A stretch of DNA of 48,861 nt from the NCBI GenBank assembly GCA_035624355.1, contig DASPRQ010000069.1, positions 1-48,861 on the forward strand. Direction: 5' to 3'. The DNA comes from Usitatibacter sp035624355 (GTDB taxonomy: Bacteria > Pseudomonadota > Gammaproteobacteria > Burkholderiales > Usitatibacteraceae). Positions 42,922 through 48,861 of this stretch are shown here, in pieces. Within the stretch, counting starts at the first letter, position 1; the number at the start of each line of letters is the position of its first letter. The position numbers and the translations under genes are program-made. Below the pieces are notes generated by a model. That model was given only the letters and a program-made list of their open reading frames with translations, was not told the DNA's origin and made no database searches.

Positions 42922-43596
42922 CTACCAGCGTTCGCCCTTGGGGGGATATTGTATCGACTCCCGCAGCAGCTGCGCGAAAGCCCGCCGCGGGATCTCGCGC
43001 GCGCCGAGGGAGGCGAGGTGCGCCGTGGCCTGCTGGCAGTCGATTAGGCGGCAACCGCCGGCGCGCAGCCGCTCGACGAGCTTCACGAGCGCCGCCTTGG
43101 AAGCGTCCGGCGCGCGCGTGAACATCGACTCGCCGAAGAACACCCGGCCCAGGGAGAGCCCGTAGAGCCCGCCCACGAGCGTCCCGTCGCGCCACGATTC
43201 GACCGAGTGGGCGAAGCCCAGCTCGTGCAGCCGCACGTACGCCTCGATCATCTCGGGAACGATCCACGTGCCCGCGTGCCCGTCGCGCGGCGCCGCGCAC
43301 GCCTCGATCACCGCGCGAAAGTCCGTGTCCATCCGCGTCTCGAAGAGCCCGCGCGCGAGCGTGCGGCGCAGCGACCGCGACACCCGGAGCTCGTCGGGGA
43401 AGAGGACCATGCGCGGGTCCGGCGACCACCAGAGGAGGGGATCGCCCTCGGAGAACCACGGGAAGATGCCGTGCCGGTAGGCCTCGAGGAGGCGCCCCGG
43501 CGACAGGTCCGCCCCCGCGCAGAGCAGGCCGTTGGGCGACTTGAGGGCCCGGGAGACGGGCGGGAAGGGCTCGTCGCCCCGGATCCAGGGGATCAT
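42922..43596 (-). CDS. aat: Leucyl/phenylalanyl-tRNA--protein transferase
   Basis: Aat adds Leu or Phe to N-terminal Lys or Arg of proteins, creating N-degrons for ClpS-ClpAP. The 224-residue protein has family motifs PNGLLCAGADLSPGRLLEAYRHGIFPWF (about 26-53), WWSPDPRMVLFP, ESMF and the C-terminal LIDCQQATAHLASLGAREIPR. I use the ATG at 43596; an in-frame start 45 codons upstream would add sequence overlapping the Rieske gene with no family likeness. It follows the Rieske-like gene by 37 bases. Confidence 0.96.
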   Translation of the reverse strand: MIPWIRGDEPFPPVSRALKSPNGLLCAGADLSPGRLLEAYRHGIFPWFSEGDPLLWWSPDPRMVLFPDELRVSRSLRRTLARGLFETRMDTDFRAVIEACAAPRDGHAGTWIVPEMIEAYVRLHELGFAHSVESWRDGTLVGGLYGLSLGRVFFGESMFTRAPDASKAALVKLVERLRAGGCRLIDCQQATAHLASLGAREIPRRAFAQLLRESIQYPPKGERW

Positions 43597-43633
43597 GGAG
43601 CCGCGTTCGCGCGGATCGCGGCCGGCCCGCGCG

Positions 43634-44335
43634 CTAGCAGCGCGCCCACTGCCTGCTGTAGCGCTCCAGGGGCCGGACGGCCGTCGTGCCCTCGACGGCC
43701 GCGCGCGAGCGCCGTCCCATCTCCATCTCAAGCCGGAACGCGTACTTGCGGAAGAAGTCGTCGAACTTCTCGCCGCCGAAGGTGCCGGTGGCGAACAGTT
43801 CGTCGGCGGCCGCGTCGTACTCGAGCAGGATCGTGGCGAGCGGCTGCGGGGCGGGGCCCGAAACCACTCTCGCGCCGCGCGCCGGATCGTAGACGCTGCG
43901 GTCCGAGCAGCAGGTGATCACCTGGCCCGGGCCCGCCACGGGCGAAGGTCCGTCGCGATAGCCGATGAAGCTCACCTGGCGCGTGGGATAGGCCATCTTG
44001 TGCGCGCAGATCGCCGAGTAGGCGACCACGGAGCGGCCCGGCCCCACGCCGCCCTCCCAGCGGTACGCCTCTCCCGCCTCGGTGCGCAGCTCCACGCCGC
44101 CCGGCGCGGGGCGGCCGAGGCGCAGCAGGAAGCACGGCGTGGCCGCGTACGGGTAGACGAAGACGTAGTTGGCGTCGACGGCGAGCTCGCCGATGCGGAT
44201 CGGAGTGCCGCGCTCGTCCACGAGCTTCGTGCGGGCGTAGGCGCGCGAGGCGAGCGGCCCGGCCTGCGAGGGCAGCGCCACGCCCGCCCCCGCCGCGGAG
44301 GCGGCGCAGATGCGCACGAAGTCGCGCCGTCTCAT
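43634..44335 (-). CDS. Tat-exported Rieske-like protein with an altered cluster ligand
   Basis: This 233-residue protein begins with a twin-arginine signal (RRRDFVRICAASAAGAGVAL). The Rieske-like region has the first ligand pair C110-x-H112 (ICAHKMAYPTR). Where the second pair C-x-x-H is expected it reads C143-S-D-R146 (TCCSDRSVYDPARG), so the His is Arg. The surrounding PARGARVVSGPAPQPLATILLEYD matches the usual Rieske end, which makes the alignment secure. A [2Fe-2S] cluster with Arg ligation, or none, would follow. The ATG start overlaps the thioesterase stop (ATGA). Partners are unknown. Confidence 0.85.
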   Translation of the reverse strand: MRRRDFVRICAASAAGAGVALPSQAGPLASRAYARTKLVDERGTPIRIGELAVDANYVFVYPYAATPCFLLRLGRPAPGGVELRTEAGEAYRWEGGVGPGRSVVAYSAICAHKMAYPTRQVSFIGYRDGPSPVAGPGQVITCCSDRSVYDPARGARVVSGPAPQPLATILLEYDAAADELFATGTFGGEKFDDFFRKYAFRLEMEMGRRSRAAVEGTTAVRPLERYSRQWARC

Positions 44336-44799
44336 TGCGACTTCTCCCGGTCGCCGCGGGGCACGATGAGGCAGCTGCTGGTACCGTGCACGAGGAGCTT
44401 GCCCGCGGCATCCGCGATGCGCCCTTCGCACAGCGCCACGCGGCGCCCGCCGTGCACCACGCGCCCCTCGGCGCGCACCTCGGCGCCCGCCGCGATCGGC
44501 CGCAGGAAGTTGAGCTTGAGGTCGAGGGTGGTGAAATCGTGGCGCGCATCGAGGGTGGAGAGCGCGGCGAGCGCCATGGCGGTGTCGAGGATCGCCGCGG
44601 ACCAGCCGCCGTGGATCGTGCCGATCAGGTTGAGCGAGCCGGCGCCCGGCTTGCCGGCGAGCACGATGCGCCCGGGCTCGACCTCGATCGCACGGAATCC
44701 GAGCGTCTCGCCGATCGGCACGTTGCGCGCCTCGCCCGCGACGATGCGCCGCAGGAACTCGAGGCCGCCCACCTCGCGGTCGAGCGCGGCGGTGCTCAC
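44332..44799 (-). CDS. PaaI-like hotdog-fold thioesterase
   Basis: This 155-residue acyl-CoA thioesterase is of the PaaI/YbgC-like hotdog group. The signature is GTIHGGWSAAILDTAMALAA (about residues 62-81), with the HGG and the Asp of the active site, then FTTLDLKLNFLRP. The GTG start at 44799 overlaps the moeA stop (GTGA) and is the only start that keeps the whole domain. The substrate is unknown. Its place between moeA and the Rieske-like gene gives no obvious functional link. Confidence 0.9.
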   Translation of the reverse strand: MSTAALDREVGGLEFLRRIVAGEARNVPIGETLGFRAIEVEPGRIVLAGKPGAGSLNLIGTIHGGWSAAILDTAMALAALSTLDARHDFTTLDLKLNFLRPIAAGAEVRAEGRVVHGGRRVALCEGRIADAAGKLLVHGTSSCLIVPRGDREKSQ

Positions 44800-46064
44800 A
44801 CCAAGCCCTCGAGGAGCTGCACCTCGACCATCGTCCCGGGCTCCACGTTGCCGGTCTCGTCGCCCAAGATGATGAAGCAGTTGGCGTCGCTCATCGACTT
44901 GAGGATGCCCGATCCCTGCTCGCCCGTGGGACGCACGGCGAGCGTGCCGTCGGCCTCGCGCGCGAGCACCCCGCGCTGGAACTCCGTGCGCCCCGGCACC
45001 TTCTTCAGGCGCGCCGTGCAGCGCGCGGTGAACGTGGGAGGCGCGGCGACCGGATCGACGCCCATCAGGGCGAGGAGAGCGTCGCGTACGAACTGGTAGA
45101 ACGTGACCATCACCGAGACGGGGTTTCCCGGCAAGCCGAAGAAATGCGCCCCGCCGATCTTGCCGTAGGCGAGCGGGCGGCCCGGCTTCATCGCGATCTT
45201 CCAGAACACGACCTCGCCGAGCCGCCCGAGCAGGTCCTTCACGAAGTCCGCCTCGCCCACGGAAACGCCGCCGCTCGTGATCACCACGTCGGCGCTCGCC
45301 GCGGCCTCGCGGAACGCCCGCTCGAGCAGCTTCGGGTCGTCGCGCACCACGCCCAGGTCGAGCACCTCGCAGCCCAGGCGCGTGAGCATGCCGTGGATCG
45401 TGTAGCGGTTGGAATCGTAGATCTCGCCTTCGCCCAGGGGGGTTCCGATGGACTTCAGCTCGTCGCCGGTGGAGAAGAACGCCACGCGCAGCCGCCGGTA
45501 CACGGCGACTTCCCCGATACCGAGCGAGGCGACGAGCCCCAGCTCGGCGGGCCGCACGATGCGCCCGCGGCGCAGCGCCACCGAGCCGCGCTTCAGGTCC
45601 TCGCCCGCCTCGCGCACGTGCTGCCCCGCCTTCGGGCCGGACGCGATGGCGATCGACTTGCCACTCGCCTTCGCGCGCTCCTGCATCACCACGGTGTCCA
45701 CCCCTTCGGGCACCACGCCACCCGTCATGATGCGCACGCATTGCCCCGGGCCGACGGAGCCGCCGAAAGGGCGCCCCGCGAAGGAGCTGCCGATCTCGGC
45801 GAGCACCGTCTCGGCATCGGGCTTCAGGTCGGCGGCGCGCACCGCCCAGCCGTCCATCGCGGAGTTGCGGTGCGCCGGGACGTCCACGGGCGAGACCACG
45901 TCCTCGGCGAGCACGCGCCCGAGCGCCGAGCGCACCGGCACGCGCACGGCCGCGGTGACGGGATCGAGGAACTGGTGGATGAAGGAGCGCGCCTTCGCCA
46001 CCGGCATGGAATTCGGGTCGTAGTCGTCGGCGCAGGAGGCCTGGGAGATGGTGAGCGTGGACAT
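44796..46064 (-). CDS. moeA: Molybdopterin molybdenumtransferase MoeA
   Basis: MoeA inserts molybdate into adenylylated molybdopterin. The 422-residue protein has the N-terminal domain with DVPAHRNSAMDGWAVRAADL (about 61-80). The MPT-binding region is FFSTGDEL and EGEIYDSNRYTIHGML, followed by ITSGGVSVGEADFVKDLL and FGLPGNPVSVMVTF. A C-terminal beta domain ends the chain. It lies 16 bases after mobA and is GTGA-coupled to the thioesterase. Confidence 0.97.
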   Translation of the reverse strand: MSTLTISQASCADDYDPNSMPVAKARSFIHQFLDPVTAAVRVPVRSALGRVLAEDVVSPVDVPAHRNSAMDGWAVRAADLKPDAETVLAEIGSSFAGRPFGGSVGPGQCVRIMTGGVVPEGVDTVVMQERAKASGKSIAIASGPKAGQHVREAGEDLKRGSVALRRGRIVRPAELGLVASLGIGEVAVYRRLRVAFFSTGDELKSIGTPLGEGEIYDSNRYTIHGMLTRLGCEVLDLGVVRDDPKLLERAFREAAASADVVITSGGVSVGEADFVKDLLGRLGEVVFWKIAMKPGRPLAYGKIGGAHFFGLPGNPVSVMVTFYQFVRDALLALMGVDPVAAPPTFTARCTARLKKVPGRTEFQRGVLAREADGTLAVRPTGEQGSGILKSMSDANCFIILGDETGNVEPGTMVEVQLLEGLV

Positions 46065-46080
46065 GGATCGGTCGCGTTCG

Positions 46081-46671
46081 TCAGGGCGCGGGCGGCTCGA
46101 GGTGGGCGAGCTCCTCGCGCGTGTTGATGTTGAGGAAGGCGTCGGGCTCGTCGTCGAACGGCACCTCGGCGACGGCGAGCGAGGCGTACCACCGGTCGAT
46201 CTTGCGCTCGCCGCCCGCGAGGAACTCGGCGAGCGAGGCGTGCACCGAGCGGCGCATGAGGCAGAAGACCGGGTGGGCCTGCGCGCCGGTCTTCGCGACG
46301 GCGAGGTCGGCGCGGACGCGCTCGAGCGCGGCGCGCAGGCGCGCGACGAGGTCGGCGGGAAGGAACGGCGAGTCGCAGGGAACGGTCGCGACGAGCGTCC
46401 CGGAGGCGTGCGCGAGGCCGCGCTCGAAGCCGGCGAGCGGGCCGGCGAAGCCGGGGATCGCGTCGGCGATCACGCGATGGCCGAAGCGCGCGTACTCGGC
46501 GGCGTTGCGGTTCGCGTTCACGAGGATCTCGTCGACCTGGGGCGCGAGCCGCTCGATCACGTGCGCCACCATCGGCCGGCCGCGGAACGGCTGCAGCCCC
46601 TTGTCGACGCTTCCCATGCGGCTGCCCTGGCCGCCGGCGAGCACCACGCCCGTCACCTCAATCGTCGGCAT
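46081..46671 (-). CDS. mobA: Molybdenum cofactor guanylyltransferase MobA
   Basis: MobA attaches GMP to Mo-molybdopterin, making the MGD form used by DMSO-reductase-family enzymes such as formate dehydrogenase. The nucleotide-binding signature LAGGQGSRMGSVDKGLQPFRGRPM lies at about residues 11-34, with VPCDSPFLP as the metal-binding Asp motif and FLNINTREEL near the end. The 196-residue length is normal. Its start lies 14 bases inside the GFA gene, so the two are coupled. Confidence 0.96.
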   Translation of the reverse strand: MPTIEVTGVVLAGGQGSRMGSVDKGLQPFRGRPMVAHVIERLAPQVDEILVNANRNAAEYARFGHRVIADAIPGFAGPLAGFERGLAHASGTLVATVPCDSPFLPADLVARLRAALERVRADLAVAKTGAQAHPVFCLMRRSVHASLAEFLAGGERKIDRWYASLAVAEVPFDDEPDAFLNINTREELAHLEPPAP

Positions 46672-47053
46672 AGGCGTGATACGGCGCCCACGGCGGACGC
46701 TCCTCGACGAAGGAGTTGCCCTGCGGCTCGCGATCCACGGGGGTGACGAAGAGGGCGAGGGGCAGGTGCACCTCGTCGGCCCAGCGTCCGTGCTCGGACT
46801 CGAACGTCATGCGGGTCCCGCAGCGCGAGCAGTAGCGGCGGTGCGTGCCGGCCGAGGAGAGGTAGTCGCGCAGCAGGTCCTCGCCCTTCGTGAAGGCGAC
46901 CTGCGCGCGCCGGAAGCCGATCCACGTGACCACGCCGGCGGCATGGGTGATGCGGCAGCTCGCGCAGTAGCAGTGGGCGCAGAAACGCGAGGGAAAGCTC
47001 GCGACGACCTCCACGCCGCCGCAATGGCAGCGCGCGGTGGCCGAGTCAGCCAC
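46658..47053 (-). CDS. GFA (CENP-V/Gfa) family zinc protein
   Basis: This 131-residue protein belongs to the family named after glutathione-dependent formaldehyde-activating enzyme. The zinc-binding cysteines are RCHCGGVEV (C9, C11), CAHCYCASCR and CSRCGTRMTF, with the common VTWIGF segment. The catalytic claim for the family is disputed, so no reaction is assigned. It overlaps fdhD by 8 bases and mobA by 14, so it belongs to the molybdenum-cofactor operon. A link between formaldehyde and formate metabolism is tempting but unproven. Confidence 0.93.
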   Translation of the reverse strand: MADSATARCHCGGVEVVASFPSRFCAHCYCASCRITHAAGVVTWIGFRRAQVAFTKGEDLLRDYLSSAGTHRRYCSRCGTRMTFESEHGRWADEVHLPLALFVTPVDREPQGNSFVEERPPWAPYHAYADD

Positions 47054-47882
47054 GGCCCTGGGGCACGGCCGCGGCGCGCCGGACCATGCGATGCGCCCCG
47101 GTGAAGAGCAGGTAGTGGCGGTTCACCGCGCGCCCGATCATGGTGATCCCGACCTGGCGGGCGACCTCGTAGCCCATCTTCGTGAGCCCCGAGCGCGACA
47201 CGAGGACGGGAATGCGCATCTGCGCGGCCTTGATCACCATCTCGGAGGTGAGCCGGCCGGTCGTGTAGAAGATCTTGTCGCGGCCCTCGACGCCCTCGAG
47301 CCACATCCAGCCCGCGATGGCGTCGACCGCGTTGTGCCGCCCCACGTCCTCGACGAAGGTGAGGATCTCGGAGCCGGAGGCGAGCGCGCAGCCGTGCACG
47401 GCGCCCGCCTGCTTGTAGACCGACTCGTGCAGGCGCACCGCGTTGAGCAGGCCGAAGAGCGTCTCTTCCTCGACGCGCACCCCGTCGTCGAGGCGGACCG
47501 ACTCGATGTCGGCCATCAGGTCGCCGAACACCGTGCCCTGTCCGCATCCCGTGGTCGCGGTGCGCTTGCGCGTGCGCTCCTCGAGGTCCGCGAGCCCGCC
47601 GCGCGTGGTGACGGCCACGGCGTCCACGTCCCAGTCGACCTGCACAGAGACGATCTCCTCGATCGAGGACACCAGCCGCTGGTTGCGCAGGAACCCGATC
47701 GCCAGCGCCTCGGGGGCGGCCCCGAGCGTCATGATCGTGACGACCTCGCGCTTGTCGACGTAGAGCGTGAGCGGATGCTCGCCCGCGATCGGCGTGGGCA
47801 CGCGCGCGCCCGTCTCGTCGAGCGCCTCGACCGTGTAGGTGGCGGGGCGCGCGTTCTGGGTGAGGGTCGGCCGGTAGCCCAC
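47046..47882 (-). CDS. fdhD: Formate dehydrogenase accessory sulfurtransferase FdhD
   Basis: FdhD moves sulfur from a cysteine desulfurase to the molybdenum cofactor of formate dehydrogenase. The 278-residue protein has HPLTLYVDKREVVTIMTLGAAPEALAIGFL near the N terminus. Conserved TTGCGQGTVFGD (about 110-121) and the C-terminal FVEDVGRHNAVDAIAGW and TTGRLTSEMVIKAAQM follow. The E. coli CxxC is here C113-G-Q-G, with only the first Cys. The GTG start fits a 9-base gap from moaA. Its presence implies a molybdenum formate dehydrogenase elsewhere in the genome. Confidence 0.96.
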   Translation of the reverse strand: MGYRPTLTQNARPATYTVEALDETGARVPTPIAGEHPLTLYVDKREVVTIMTLGAAPEALAIGFLRNQRLVSSIEEIVSVQVDWDVDAVAVTTRGGLADLEERTRKRTATTGCGQGTVFGDLMADIESVRLDDGVRVEEETLFGLLNAVRLHESVYKQAGAVHGCALASGSEILTFVEDVGRHNAVDAIAGWMWLEGVEGRDKIFYTTGRLTSEMVIKAAQMRIPVLVSRSGLTKMGYEVARQVGITMIGRAVNRHYLLFTGAHRMVRRAAAVPQGRG

Positions 47883-47891
47883 GGCGACGCG

Positions 47892-48861
47892 CTAGCCCCC
47901 GATGTACGACATCTCGATCTTGTCCGCGCGCGCCGTCTGGGCGGTGCGGATCTCGGAGTAGCGGTCGGCGCGCTCGTGCCAGATCGCGCGGACGGCCTCG
48001 GCGATGCCCGCGTCGTCCACGCCGCCGCGCAGCAGCCGCTTGAGGTCGTAGCCGCGCTGCGCGAACAGGCACGTGTACAGGCGCCCGTCGGTGGACAGGC
48101 GCGCGCGCGTGCACGTGGCGCAGAAGGCTCGGGTGACCGAGGAGATCACGCCGATCTCGCCCGCGCCGTCGGCGTAGCGCCAGCGCTCGGCGACCTCGCC
48201 GGCGTAGTGCGCGCCGACGGGCTCGAGCGGGAAGGCGGCCGAAACGCGCCGCACGATCTCCGCCGACGGGATCACGTCGTCCATGCGCCAGCCGTTGGTC
48301 GTGCCCACGTCCATGAACTCGATGAAGCGCACGATGTGCCCCGTGCCGCGGAAGTGCCGCGCCATGTCGACCACATGGTGGTCGTTCACGCCGCGTTGCA
48401 CCACCATGTTCACCTTGATCGGCGCGAGGCCCGCGGCCGCGGCGGCCTCGATCCCCTCGAGCACGCGCGCGACCGGGAAGTCGGCGTCGTTCATCGCGCG
48501 GAACGTGGCGTCGTCGAGCGAGTCGAGGCTCACCGTGATGCGGTCGAGCCCCGCCTCGCGCAGCGACCGCGCCCGCGCCCGCAGCGCCGAGCCGTTGGTG
48601 GTGAGGGTGAGGTCCACGCCCGGCACCGCCTCGCGCAGCATCGCCACCAGGCGCTCGATGCCGTGGCGCAGCAGGGGCTCGCCGCCCGTGAGCCGGACCT
48701 TCTCGACGCCCAGGGCGCGGAAGATCCGCGCCGTACGCGCGATCTCCTCGAAGCTCAGGATCTCGGCGTGGGGCAGGAACTCGTAGTGCGCGTCGAAGAC
48801 CTCCTTCGGCATGCAGTACGTGCACCGGAAGTTGCAGCGGTCCGTCACCGAGATGCGCAGG
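47892..48861 (-). CDS. moaA: GTP 3',8-cyclase MoaA (5' end cut by window)
   Basis: MoaA is the radical SAM enzyme that starts molybdopterin synthesis by cyclising GTP. The radical SAM cluster motif CNFRCTYC lies near the window end, preceded by the coded LRISVTDR, so about 10-20 N-terminal residues lie beyond 48861. An internal GTG at 48848 is not the start. The second cluster motif is CATCTRARLSTDGRLYTC, and the C-terminal Gly-Gly tail (SYIGG) that enters the active site is intact. It is the most upstream gene seen of the minus-strand cofactor operon. Confidence 0.96.
   Translation of the reverse strand, partial: LRISVTDRCNFRCTYCMPKEVFDAHYEFLPHAEILSFEEIARTARIFRALGVEKVRLTGGEPLLRHGIERLVAMLREAVPGVDLTLTTNGSALRARARSLREAGLDRITVSLDSLDDATFRAMNDADFPVARVLEGIEAAAAAGLAPIKVNMVVQRGVNDHHVVDMARHFRGTGHIVRFIEFMDVGTTNGWRMDDVIPSAEIVRRVSAAFPLEPVGAHYAGEVAERWRYADGAGEIGVISSVTRAFCATCTRARLSTDGRLYTCLFAQRGYDLKRLLRGGVDDAGIAEAVRAIWHERADRYSEIRTAQTARADKIEMSYIGG

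Noticed and set aside
47892..48848. MoaA starting at GTG 48848
   Set aside because: The frame stays open to the window edge and codes the conserved LRIS before VTDRCN, so the gene is cut by the window rather than starting there.

Overview
The window is a compact, very GC-rich chromosomal segment from a Gram-negative bacterium, most likely a betaproteobacterium. The evidence is the gene content: a tig-clpP-clpX-lon block followed by tRNA genes and ppiD, a DUF1841-nth-rsxB-pyrD-bpt-aat run, the hopanoid squalene genes hpnCDE, and class 2 PyrD. I cannot place it more finely. There are 45 protein genes, three tRNAs and no rRNA, CRISPR array, insertion sequence, integrase or prophage. No gene-free stretch exceeds 300 bases. 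The longest is 37777-38046, which holds a terminator and a candidate sigma-54 promoter. Many genes overlap by 4 bases (ATGA or GTGA), so operons are long and translationally coupled.

Left part (1-8900): radA converges on a three-gene minus-strand signalling operon made of a nucleotide-cyclase-homology/PEGA protein, a duplicated TPR-like lipoprotein and a membrane-tethered Ser/Thr kinase. Next come an SDR protein and hpnC-hpnD-hpnE, which make squalene from farnesyl diphosphate. hpnC carries an in-frame palindromic insertion.

Middle (8974-18062): tRNA-Leu(UAG); trigger factor, ClpP, ClpX and Lon (lon has its own candidate heat-shock promoter); tRNA-Val(UAC) and tRNA-Asp(GUC); the periplasmic folding factor PpiD; and fabI on the opposite strand. 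This is the proteostasis core.

Transport and envelope (18163-33213): a complete peptide/oligopeptide ABC importer with two tandem paralogous binding proteins, two permeases and a double ATPase, coupled to an M13 metallopeptidase lipoprotein. An MltD-like lytic transglycosylase, the TldD/TldE protease pair, a GNAT acetyltransferase and glyoxalase II follow on the minus strand.

Right part (33240-48861): a plus-strand run of methyltransferase, rnhA, dnaQ, a GGDEF-EAL protein, two overlapping monoheme cytochromes c and a di-heme oxidoreductase. An unbroken minus-strand run covers the rest of the window. Read in its transcription order it has molybdenum-cofactor genes (moaA, fdhD, GFA, mobA, moeA), a thioesterase, a Rieske-like Tat protein, both N-degron aminoacyl-transferases (aat, bpt), pyrD, rsxB, nth and DUF1841. 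moaA is cut by the window end.

Most of the window is conserved housekeeping. The parts most worth a second look are the palindromic element coded inside hpnC, the kinase-lipoprotein-cyclase operon with altered cyclase residues, the Rieske protein with Arg in a ligand position, and the duplicated hairpins between aat and bpt.
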